DNA of 64,000 bases from JBAOHV01 sp964450685 (GTDB lineage: Bacteria > Actinomycetota > Acidimicrobiia > Acidimicrobiales > Microtrichaceae), in the NCBI GenBank assembly GCA_964450685.1, contig CAYVDN010000006.1, forward strand, positions 1-64,000. Direction: 5' to 3'. The position numbers were made by a program, and so were the translations under genes. The number at the start of each line of letters is the position of its first letter. Position 1 is the stretch's first letter. Under the pieces are notes generated by a model. The model saw nothing but the letters and a program-made list of their open reading frames with translations, had not been told where the DNA came from and searched no databases. Of the stretch, positions 16,333 to 23,293 are shown piece after piece.

Positions 16333-18146
16333 CAGACCGCGCACTCCGACTCGCCCAGCTCCTTCTCGTACGGTCCCGTCTCTCCGTAGTCGACGTAGAA
16401 CTCCGGAGCCGTCTCGGGCGTCGGGAACTCGTCGAGGTCCTTGAGCCCCTCCGCGACCGCCTTTGCTCCTCCGACCCTGGCGAGCCAGGCCTGGAATGTC
16501 TCACCGAGCTCGCGTTCACCGGCGTAGCGTCCGACGACGCGTACCGCCGCCTCGGGAGCGGCCTTCGCAGGCAGCCGCAGTGCCTTGGCGCCGAACTCGA
16601 TCTTCTCGTCGCCGACGTAACCGCCGAGCAGCATCTGGTAGCCGGGAGCGGAGCGGCCGTGAGCGCGACGCTCGGCACCGAAGAAGCCGATATCGGCTAT
16701 GTGGTGCTGTCCGCATGAGTTGGTGCAGCCCGAGATGTTCGTGCGCACACCCTCGACCTCGGCCAGGCCGGCCTCCGCGAGTGCCTCGCCGATGGCGTCA
16801 GCGAGGCCCCGCGACTGCGTCACAGCCAGGTTGCAGGTGTCGGCCCCCGGGCAGGCGACCACGTCGCGGCTCAGCTCGGCGCCCGCCTCCGCCATGCCGA
16901 TCTCGCCAAGTCGCGTGTACAGCTCGGGGAGCTGGTCCTCGGTCAGGTCGCGCAGCACGAAGTTCTGTCGGTTGGTGATGCGGATCTCTGCGCCGAAGTC
17001 CCTGCTGATCGATGCGATGCCTCGGAACTGGTCGGCGGTCACGTCGCCGAGTCGGGACCATGCGAGCGCCGAGACGGTTCCCTTGGCGACCCCGCGCACG
17101 ACGTTCGACTCCGACCAACGCTGTTGCGGAGAAGTGCCCCGCAGGAACACCGGTTGGCCCTGCCCGACCGGTGTCACCTCGCCTGAACCACGCCCGGCCG
17201 GCGCGTCGCCACGTTCGGTCACCTGCGCCGGGATGCCCCCCGGCCACGACGAGCTGGCCATCAGGAAACGCCGTGACGCCAGCACCCTGCGCTGAACCTC
17301 ATCGAAGCCCAGTTCGTCCACCACCCACTTCATGCGGGCACGCAGCTTGTTGTCGCGGTTGCCGGTCTGTTCGAACACGCGCACGCAGGCCTCGATCGTG
17401 GGCAGCAGCTGCTCACGTGGTGTGAACTCCTCGAGTGCGAGTGCGGCGTGCGGGTTGGCCCCCAGACCTCCGGCGACGAACACCCGGAACCCCGCCTCGG
17501 TGCTTCCGTCGTCCAGAGTGCGGGAGACGGCTATGACTCCCACATCGTTGAACATCGCCTGGCCGCAGTCGGTGGCGCAGCCCGAGAAGTTGATCTTGAA
17601 CTTGCGGGGGAGGCGCTGGGAGATCGGGTTGCGCAGGAAGTGCCAGAACGCAGCATCCGCCCACGGCTGGATGTCGAGAACCTCGTGGGGGCATGCGCCG
17701 GCGAGGTGGCACCCCATGACGTTGCGGACGGTGTCCGAGCAGGCTTCGCGGGTGGTCAGTCCCACCCTGGCCAGCTCCCATAGGAGATCCGGGACCCTCT
17801 CGAGCTGCACGTAGTGGAACTGGACATTCTGGCGTGTGGTCAGGTGTCCCCAACCGCGGCTGTAACGCTCGGAGATGTCGGCCAGCGCATCGAGCTGGTC
17901 GGGTGTGATCGAACCGTACGGTGCCTTGACCCTGACCATCTGGTTGTGGCCGCCCTGGCGTTGCCCGTAGATGCCGTTGGCCAAGCGGAAGACCTTGAAG
18001 ACGTCGTCCTCGATCTCGCCAGACAGGTAGCCGGCCAGGCACCGCTCGAACTTCTCGATGTCGGCGATCATCGCCGGATCGATCTGTACCGGGGCGCCGG
18101 GTCCAGTGACCACCTTGCCGTCGGTGTCGATCTCGATCGTGCTCAT
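16332..18146 (-). CDS. siroheme [4Fe-4S] sulfite/nitrite reductase
   Basis: 604-aa ferredoxin-type reductase carrying out six-electron reduction, most likely sulfite to sulfide because cysH follows in the same operon. Duplicated half-domains are visible: RGWGHLTTRQNVQFHYVQL (in pieces HLTTRQNVQFH) and GAEIRITNRQNFVLRDL. The cofactor ligands are CPGADTC (C-x5-C) and CTNSC (C-x3-C) near the C-terminal third, the usual siroheme-[4Fe-4S] bridge. A nitrite reductase (NirA) role cannot be excluded from sequence. GGAG lies 7 nt upstream of the ATG. The upstream dyad at 18171-18186 may control the operon. Confidence 0.9.
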   Translation of the reverse strand: MSTIEIDTDGKVVTGPGAPVQIDPAMIADIEKFERCLAGYLSGEIEDDVFKVFRLANGIYGQRQGGHNQMVRVKAPYGSITPDQLDALADISERYSRGWGHLTTRQNVQFHYVQLERVPDLLWELARVGLTTREACSDTVRNVMGCHLAGACPHEVLDIQPWADAAFWHFLRNPISQRLPRKFKINFSGCATDCGQAMFNDVGVIAVSRTLDDGSTEAGFRVFVAGGLGANPHAALALEEFTPREQLLPTIEACVRVFEQTGNRDNKLRARMKWVVDELGFDEVQRRVLASRRFLMASSSWPGGIPAQVTERGDAPAGRGSGEVTPVGQGQPVFLRGTSPQQRWSESNVVRGVAKGTVSALAWSRLGDVTADQFRGIASISRDFGAEIRITNRQNFVLRDLTEDQLPELYTRLGEIGMAEAGAELSRDVVACPGADTCNLAVTQSRGLADAIGEALAEAGLAEVEGVRTNISGCTNSCGQHHIADIGFFGAERRAHGRSAPGYQMLLGGYVGDEKIEFGAKALRLPAKAAPEAAVRVVGRYAGERELGETFQAWLARVGGAKAVAEGLKDLDEFPTPETAPEFYVDYGETGPYEKELGESECAV

Positions 18147-18170
18147 GCGCCGACTCCGTGCTCGTTCAAA

Positions 18171-18186
18171 ACCTGATCGGACAGGT
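18171..18186. promoter_or_regulatory. ACCTG-N6-CAGGT dyad upstream of the sulfite reductase-cysH operon
   Basis: A 5-nt-arm inverted repeat lies 25-40 bp before the operon start, overlapping a TTGACC (minus strand, 18189-18184) that could be a -35. It is a candidate operator for sulfur or redox control. No convincing -10 is seen. Confidence 0.35.
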
Positions 18187-18214
18187 CAAGAATAAGCCCC
18201 CGAAATATGACTGT

Positions 18215-18246
18215 GCCAGTCGGGATTCGGGCCAGTCGGGATTCGG
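18215..18246. repeat. tandem 16-bp duplication
   Basis: GCCAGTCGGGATTCGG occurs twice head to tail (18215-18230 and 18231-18246), followed by a partial GTCAGTC. It fills the gap between aroG and the sulfite reductase gene. No function is evident. Confidence 0.8.
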
Positions 18247-18251
18247 GTCAG

Positions 18252-19622
18252 TCAGCCCTTCCTGAGCAGCTCTGCCACGCGGAACGCCAGGTCGAGCGAC
18301 TGGCGGCCGTTCAGGCGGGGGTCGCACATCGTCTCGTAGCGCAGGCCCAGGTCGTCGTCGAGGAGGTCGTCGGCGCCGCCGAGGCATTCGGTGACGTCGT
18401 CGCCCGTCAGTTCGACGTGGACGCCGCCGGGCCAGGTTCCCTCGGCTTCGTGGGCGTCGAAGAAGCCTCGAATCTCGGCGAGGATCGCGTCGAAGTGTCG
18501 CGTCTTGCGACCGGACGGAGCGGTGAACGTGTTCCCGTGCATCGGGTCGCAAGCCCACACGACCGGATGGCCAGCGTCGGAGACGGCCCTCAGCAGGGGT
18601 CGGAGCCCGTCGGTGATGGCGTCAGCCCCCATCCGGGTGATGAGCGTCAACCGGCCGGGGATCCTCCCGGGATTGAGTGCCTGGCAGAGCTCGAGTACCT
18701 CGTCGGTGCTGGCGCTGGGCCCGATCTTGCAGCCGATCGGATTGCTGATACCGCTGAAGAACTCGACGTGCGCTCCGTCGAGCTGACGGGTCCGTTCACC
18801 GATCCAGACCATGTGGGCCGAGCAGTCGTACCAGTCGCCGGTGAGGGAGTCCCTGCGGGTCAGTGCCTCCTCGTAGCCGAGCACGAGGGCTTCGTGGCTG
18901 GTCCAGAAGTCGGTCTGGTGCAGAGCTGGCATCTCGTGGTCCAGCCCGCAGGCCTCCATGAATCGCAGGGCCCGGTCGATCTCGGAGGCCAGCTGCTCGT
19001 AGCGCTGCCCTTCCGGGCTCGACGCGACGAACTCCTGGTTCCACTGGTGCACGCGGGAGAGGTCGGCGAAGCCACCGGTGGTGAACGCACGCAGCAGGTT
19101 CAGCGTGGAAGCGGACTGGTTGTAGGCCTGCAGCAGCCGTTCCGGCACCGGAGTGCGCGCCGCTGCGGTGAACTCGATGTCATTGACGAGGTGCCCGCGG
19201 AAGCTCGGCAGCTCCGTCTCTCCGACCTTCTCGGTGTTCGCGGATCGTGGCTTAGCGAACTGCCCGGCGATGCGGCCGACCTTCACGGTGGGTACACCGG
19301 CCGAGTAGGTGAGCACGACCGCCATCTGGAGGATCACCCGGAGCCGTTCGCGGATTGCGTCGGCAGAGAAGGCTTCGAAGGACTCGGCGCAGTCACCCGC
19401 TTGGAGCAGGAATGCCTTGCCGTGGGCGACCCCACCGAGCGCACGGGTCAGGGCTCTCGACTCGCCAGCGAAGACCAACGGGGGATAGCCGGCCAGCTCC
19501 TTGAGCACTGCGTCCAGCTGGCCGAGGTCCGGCCAGTCGGGCTGCTGGGCGGCCTCGTGGGCGCGCCAGGACTGCGGCGACCACGGGGGTGCCTCGGCAG
19601 GGCGGGGGGTGCTGTCGGACAT
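18252..19622 (-). CDS. aroG: class II 3-deoxy-7-phosphoheptulonate (DAHP) synthase
   Basis: 456-aa first enzyme of the shikimate pathway, joining phosphoenolpyruvate and erythrose 4-phosphate. It is the plant/actinobacterial class II form, about 100 residues longer than E. coli AroG. Family segments are seen along the chain: WRAHEAAQQPDWPD, GESRALTRAL, LLQAGDCAESF (with the metal-binding Cys), KVGRIAGQFAKPRS, CKIGPSAS, TRMGAD, CDPMHGNT and ECLGG. The ATG at 19620-19622 is preceded by TAGCCT 8 nt away with no ribosome site, so it is probably leaderless. A dyad overlaps the promoter. Confidence 0.95.
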   Translation of the reverse strand: MSDSTPRPAEAPPWSPQSWRAHEAAQQPDWPDLGQLDAVLKELAGYPPLVFAGESRALTRALGGVAHGKAFLLQAGDCAESFEAFSADAIRERLRVILQMAVVLTYSAGVPTVKVGRIAGQFAKPRSANTEKVGETELPSFRGHLVNDIEFTAAARTPVPERLLQAYNQSASTLNLLRAFTTGGFADLSRVHQWNQEFVASSPEGQRYEQLASEIDRALRFMEACGLDHEMPALHQTDFWTSHEALVLGYEEALTRRDSLTGDWYDCSAHMVWIGERTRQLDGAHVEFFSGISNPIGCKIGPSASTDEVLELCQALNPGRIPGRLTLITRMGADAITDGLRPLLRAVSDAGHPVVWACDPMHGNTFTAPSGRKTRHFDAILAEIRGFFDAHEAEGTWPGGVHVELTGDDVTECLGGADDLLDDDLGLRYETMCDPRLNGRQSLDLAFRVAELLRKG

Positions 19623-19630
19623 CGCCGAAC

Positions 19631-19654
19631 AGGCTACCGGGGTAGTCGCCCCGG
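19631..19654 (-). promoter_or_regulatory. aroG promoter with CCGGGG dyad
   Basis: On the minus strand, -10 TAGCCT (19636-19631) ends 8 nt before the ATG. Immediately upstream a perfect dyad CCGGGG-N6-CCCCGG (19637-19654) fills the -10/-35 spacer. It may be an operator, or a hairpin ending the upstream sigma-factor transcript. Confidence 0.4.
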
Positions 19655-19702
19655 GCCGAAGCGGGCCTCAGCCACACGGCATCGCCCAAGACGGGACCGG
19701 CT

Positions 19703-20527
19703 TCAGGAAGCGGTCGCCATCGCCCGGTCCCGCACGGTGTTGACTGCACGCTTGACCAGCCGGCGGGCGGCTTCAGCGGTCACCCCGAGGTTCTCGCCGA
19801 CCTCCCGGTAGCTGCGGCGACGGCCGTCGGTCAGCCCGAAGCGCTGTTCGACCGCCGAGCGGGCCCTGGGATCCAGGACGTCGAGCAGTCCGTTGAGCCA
19901 CTCGGAGTGCTCGGAGTCGAGCAGCAGCTCCTCGGGACCCGCCTTCTGGCACGCGAGCAGGTCCACCAGCTCGTTCGAGTCGTCGTCGCCGACGGTGCGG
20001 TCGAGCGACGTCGGTGTGGTCAAGCGGTGCAGGCGGGCGTTCTCGTCGTCGAGCTCGTCGGCATCGCCCGACACCTGTCGCAGCGCGGCGCGCAGCGAAG
20101 CGGAACGGTCCCCCGGCAGCCGTACCAGCGAAGCCTTCTGATCGAGCGCCCGGCCGATCGCCTGGCGGATCCAGAAGGTGGCGTAGGTCGAGAACTTGAA
20201 ACCCTTGCGCCAGTCGAACTTGTCGACAGCATGCTCCAGCCCGAGGTTGCCTTCCTGGACCAGGTCGAGCAGCTCCATGCCGGCGGGCAGCGGGTACCGG
20301 CGGGCGACGCTGACGACCAGCCGCAGGTTCGCCCTGATGAACCGATCCTTCGCTGCATCCGCCGCAGCGATCGCTCGGCGGACCTCGCGGCTGTTGTCGC
20401 CGGCCTCTCGGCGCATGCGTGCCTCTGCGCCCAGCTCGATGATCTGGGAGAGCTCACGTTCCTCGTCGGCGGTGAGCAGTGCCACCATGCCGATCTCGTT
20501 GAGGTACATCCCGACGGAGTCGCTCAT
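19703..20527 (-). CDS. RNA polymerase sigma-70 family factor (group 2-like)
   Basis: 274-aa sigma factor. Region 1.2/2 is clear (SVGMYLNEIG near the start, then NLRLVVSVARRY, LLDLVQEGNLGLEHAVDKFD and FSTYATFWIRQAIGRA). Region 3 follows, and region 4 ends in an HTH (RRRSYREVGENLGVTAEAARRLVKRA). It lacks the long N-terminal extension of primary RpoD and is short, so it is more likely an alternative or principal-like (SigB/HrdC-type) factor than the housekeeping one. The ATG at 20525-20527 has GAAGG upstream. The leader contains two ACCAACCTC direct repeats. It is divergent from nadD. Confidence 0.88.
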   Translation of the reverse strand: MSDSVGMYLNEIGMVALLTADEERELSQIIELGAEARMRREAGDNSREVRRAIAAADAAKDRFIRANLRLVVSVARRYPLPAGMELLDLVQEGNLGLEHAVDKFDWRKGFKFSTYATFWIRQAIGRALDQKASLVRLPGDRSASLRAALRQVSGDADELDDENARLHRLTTPTSLDRTVGDDDSNELVDLLACQKAGPEELLLDSEHSEWLNGLLDVLDPRARSAVEQRFGLTDGRRRSYREVGENLGVTAEAARRLVKRAVNTVRDRAMATAS

Positions 20528-20552
20528 TGGTCTCAACACCTTCCTCGGGTCG

Positions 20553-20580
20553 GAGGTTGGTTTTCTCCGACGAGGTTGGT
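20553..20580. promoter_or_regulatory. pair of GAGGTTGGT direct repeats upstream of the sigma-factor gene
   Basis: GAGGTTGGT occurs at 20553-20561 and 20572-20580, start points 19 bp apart (near two helical turns). It is a possible activator site for the sigma gene on the minus strand. Confidence 0.3.
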
Positions 20581-20618
20581 ATCGGCCGGGTGGCGGCCGA
20601 GTTGAGGACTGTTGCACC

Positions 20619-20624
20619 TACACT
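20619..20624 (+). promoter_or_regulatory. -10 element of nadD, leaderless type
   Basis: TACACT ends exactly 6 nt before the ATG at 20631, with no ribosome-binding site. It decides this start over any upstream in-frame codon. Confidence 0.55.
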
Positions 20625-20630
20625 CCCGCG

Positions 20631-21251
20631 ATGGCGTCCGGCCCCGCCGAACCAACGCTCGGTGCCGTCCGACGGGTCGGTGTGCTCGGCGGCACGTTCG
20701 ATCCGCCCCACGTCGGCCACCTGGTGACCGCTGTCGACGTGCTCGAGCAGCTCGACCTGGACGTCGTGTTGATGGTCGTGGCGAACGAACCGTGGCAGAA
20801 AGTCGGCTCACGGGACATCACGCCGGCTGCCACGAGGATGGAGATGATGCGGCTCGCCGTCGAAGGGGTTGATGGCGTCGAGGCGAGCGACGTCGAGCTT
20901 GCCCGCGGCGGACCGTCGTTTACGGTGGACACTCTCGAACACCTGTCCCGGATCCATCCCGGAGCCGAGTTGCATCTGATCCTCGGATCCGACGCGGCGT
21001 CGCTGCTGCACACATGGCATCGCCCGGAGGATGTCTCACGCCTGTGCCGGCTCGTCGTCGTGGCCCGACCGGGGGTCGACACCAGCGTCCCGGAGAGGTT
21101 CGAGGGCGTCACCGTGGAGGTGCCCAGACTGGATGTGTCGTCCACGGACTTGCGTCGTCGTGCAGCCACCGGCAGGTCGTTGCGCTTCCTCGTGCCGGAG
21201 CCTGTGATCTCGCTGGTCCGGGAGCGCGGCCTCTATCGTGAGCCCGGATGA
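20631..21251 (+). CDS. nadD: nicotinate-nucleotide adenylyltransferase
   Basis: 206-aa enzyme that adds AMP to nicotinate mononucleotide in NAD synthesis. The nucleotidyltransferase signature GGTFDPPHVGH is at 20-30; the C-terminal ATP-binding motif is SSTDLRRR in place of the common SSTxIR. Length is normal. The frame is open upstream, but the TACACT -10 and the family N-terminus place the start at the ATG at 20631. The next gene overlaps it by 4 bp (ATGA), starting the usual actinobacterial nadD-LytR_C-rsfS order. Confidence 0.94.
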   Translation: MASGPAEPTLGAVRRVGVLGGTFDPPHVGHLVTAVDVLEQLDLDVVLMVVANEPWQKVGSRDITPAATRMEMMRLAVEGVDGVEASDVELARGGPSFTVDTLEHLSRIHPGAELHLILGSDAASLLHTWHRPEDVSRLCRLVVVARPGVDTSVPERFEGVTVEVPRLDVSSTDLRRRAATGRSLRFLVPEPVISLVRERGLYREPG

Positions 21252-22615
21252 CGTTGGCGCCAACGGAACACCCCACGGGGTCGGCTCCGGATCCCTCGGT
21301 AGACGGTGCCGATGACACCGTGCAGCCGGTCGTTCGCCGTCGCCGGGCAGACCAGCGTCGACGCCGTGACCGTAAAGTACTGGCCGTCCAGAGTGGATTG
21401 ACGGCCTTCTTCGTCGTCGCCCTGGTCGGGTTGGTGTGGGCCGGCTGGTCAGCGGCGTTGCGGATCACGGGCGGCTCCGACGACAAGGTCACCGACCCTG
21501 CAGCACCCGGGTATGTCGCAGCCGTGAAGCCGACCGCTGTGACGCTCCTGGCCTTCACCTCCGACGAGCCACCTGCTGAGGGTTCGGTCGCACCGCCCAC
21601 GTCGGAGGACGGCCAGCACCTGACCGGCATGCTGTTGGTGGTCGATCGGGGGGACGGTTACCGCACGATCTCACCCATTCCGGCCTTCACCACCCTGTGG
21701 GAGTTCGAGGACGCCCAGCCGGCATCCGCGGCGGAGGTGTTCGCCGATGGCGGGATCGACGTCCTCCGCATCCGCCTCGGCACCGATCTGTCGTTCGGCA
21801 CGACCGCTGCGCTCACCGTGCCGACTTCGGTGATAGCCGACCTGGCAGGTCGGACCGGGCCGGTGACGATCGAGTTGGCAGACGACGTGCTCCAGGGAAC
21901 CTCGGACGAGGATGCCGCGGTCCGCTACGCCGCCGGCGAGCTGACCCTGGAGCCCGAACAGGTCGCGGAGTTCCTCTCGTTCTACGGATACCGCGACTCC
22001 GAATCCAACCGGGCTCTGCGCCAGGAACTGGTGTGGAAGGCGCTGCTGGGCGAGGCGGGCGCGGGGGAGCAGGATGATGCCGCCGACACCTCGTCGACCG
22101 CAGCCGCGTCCGATCCCGCATCCGGGTCGGACAGCGACGACGTGGTGGCTGCGTCGGAGCTCCTCGACGAGGTGGTCAGCGACGGGGGAGCGCAGTTCTC
22201 GGTCGTACCCATGCTCGCAGTCCCGCTGAACGTGACACCGCCCGTCACACTCTACAGGATCGACCAGATGTCGATGCCCCAGTGGGTCGCAGCCGAAGTG
22301 CCCTTCCCGATCTCGGCGTTCCCGGGGCAACGGGCCCGCGTCGAGCTGCTGAACGGCACGACGGATCCGGCGACGTTGCAGACGGTTGCGCCCAAGGTTG
22401 TGGGAGCGAACGGTGAGGTCGCCTTCACCGGCAACGCCGAGAGCTTCGACGTCGCCCAGACCCGGGTCGAGTGGGTGCGTGAGGACGCAAGAGTGGCCGC
22501 CGAGCAGATAGCGACAGCGCTGGGAATCACGGCCACAGAGACGACCACCGATGCCGACACGACGAACGTCGACGTCGTGGTCGTGACAGGCGCTGACCAG
22601 ATGGGCCAGGGATGA
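21248..22615 (+). CDS. membrane protein with LytR_C domain
   Basis: 455-aa cell-envelope protein. An Arg-rich cytoplasmic N-terminus (about 29-43) precedes one membrane helix (about 46-70). The outer part contains an LCP-like region (about 85-240; LLVVDRGDGYRTISPIPAFT) without an obvious set of LCP arginines, an acidic Ser/Asp linker (about 275-300), and a LytR_C domain beginning at ARVELLNGTTDP (about 360). This gene lies between nadD and rsfS in many Actinobacteria. Full LCP proteins attach glycopolymers to peptidoglycan; whether this one is active is doubtful. Both neighbours overlap by ATGA. Confidence 0.75.
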   Translation: MTLAPTEHPTGSAPDPSVDGADDTVQPVVRRRRADQRRRRDRKVLAVQSGLTAFFVVALVGLVWAGWSAALRITGGSDDKVTDPAAPGYVAAVKPTAVTLLAFTSDEPPAEGSVAPPTSEDGQHLTGMLLVVDRGDGYRTISPIPAFTTLWEFEDAQPASAAEVFADGGIDVLRIRLGTDLSFGTTAALTVPTSVIADLAGRTGPVTIELADDVLQGTSDEDAAVRYAAGELTLEPEQVAEFLSFYGYRDSESNRALRQELVWKALLGEAGAGEQDDAADTSSTAAASDPASGSDSDDVVAASELLDEVVSDGGAQFSVVPMLAVPLNVTPPVTLYRIDQMSMPQWVAAEVPFPISAFPGQRARVELLNGTTDPATLQTVAPKVVGANGEVAFTGNAESFDVAQTRVEWVREDARVAAEQIATALGITATETTTDADTTNVDVVVVTGADQMGQG

Positions 22616-22989
22616 CCAGCTCGAACGACGCCGACGGGTTCAGCTCCAGGGATCTGGCGATCGCTGCAGCCCGCGCTGCCGACGAGAAGGGTGCGACCGA
22701 TGTCGTGGTGCTCGACGTCGGGGACCTGCTGGGTATCTGTGGCTGGTTCGTCATCGCAACGGCATCCAACCCGCGCCTGGTCAAAGCGGTGGTCGACGAG
22801 GTCGAGGAGCAGCTCGGCGAGCTGCACGACGTGAAGCCCCGCGCGGTCGAGGGCCTCGCCGAGCGGCGTTGGGTGCTGATCGACTACACCGACGTGGTCG
22901 TGCACGTGTTCCACACCGAGGAGCGCGACTTCTACCGGATCGAGAAGCTCTACAACGATGCGCCTGTCATCGACTGGCGAACTGGCTGA
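22612..22989 (+). CDS. rsfS: ribosomal silencing factor RsfS
   Basis: 125-aa factor that binds protein L14 on the 50S subunit and blocks joining of subunits during starvation. Conserved stretches include DLAIAAARAADEKGATDVVVLDV (in pieces AARAADEKGA and VVVLDV), WFVIATASN, RWVLIDYTDVVVHVFHTEERDFYRIEKLY (in pieces WVLIDYTDVVVHVF and ERDFYRIEKLY). Length is typical. The ATG overlaps the stop of the LytR_C gene. A strong hairpin lies 59 bp downstream. Confidence 0.95.
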   Translation: MTSSNDADGFSSRDLAIAAARAADEKGATDVVVLDVGDLLGICGWFVIATASNPRLVKAVVDEVEEQLGELHDVKPRAVEGLAERRWVLIDYTDVVVHVFHTEERDFYRIEKLYNDAPVIDWRTG

Positions 22990-23047
22990 GCGATCTAGGC
23001 CCTGCTGCGGCCCCCCATTTGGCCCCCCTCGGGCATCCGGAGAAAGA

Positions 23048-23079
23048 ACAAGGGTCCGGCCGACCGGCCGGACCCTTGT
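23048..23079. terminator. bidirectional terminator between rsfS and tRNA-Ala
   Basis: A 15-bp perfect stem starts ACAAGGGTCCGGCCG and has a 2-nt apex (in practice a 13-bp stem). On the minus strand it is followed by GTTCTTTCT, a U-rich tract, so it best serves the tRNA gene. It also lies where rsfS transcripts should stop. Confidence 0.75.
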
Positions 23080-23098
23080 CTCTACGGGCTTCTCCGAG

Positions 23099-23172
23099 TG
23101 GAGCCGATGAGAATCGAACTCACGACCTCTTCCATGCCATGGAAGCGCTCTAGCCAACTGAGCTACGGCCCC
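23099..23172 (-). tRNA. tRNA-Ala (GGC)
   Basis: The minus strand folds as a full cloverleaf. The acceptor arm is GGGGCCG/CGGCTCC, with the G3-U70 pair that identifies alanine tRNA. The D arm is GCTC...GAGC, the anticodon stem CTTCC/GGAAG with loop ATGGCAT, and the T arm GTGAGTTCGATTCTCAT. The anticodon GGC is at 23136-23138 and reads GCC and GCU. The discriminator is A, and CCA is not encoded. The 304-bp space between rsfS and leuS holds this gene, its terminator and the leuS promoter. Confidence 0.95.
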
Positions 23173-23281
23173 GTAGGGACGCACACACTAGCGGGAGCCG
23201 AGTCACGCGTGAAAACTCACAGGAGGCTGGCTGTGTCGCGGGTGCGAGCTGGCCGGTTCGGGGCCTTGCTGTGGGCCTCGA

Positions 23282-23287
23282 TACGAT
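23282..23287 (+). promoter_or_regulatory. -10 element of leuS, leaderless type
   Basis: TACGAT ends 6 nt before the ATG at 23294. No T-box or leader peptide fits in the gap, so this synthetase gene appears constitutive from a leaderless start. Confidence 0.5.
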
Positions 23288-23293
23288 CCGGGG

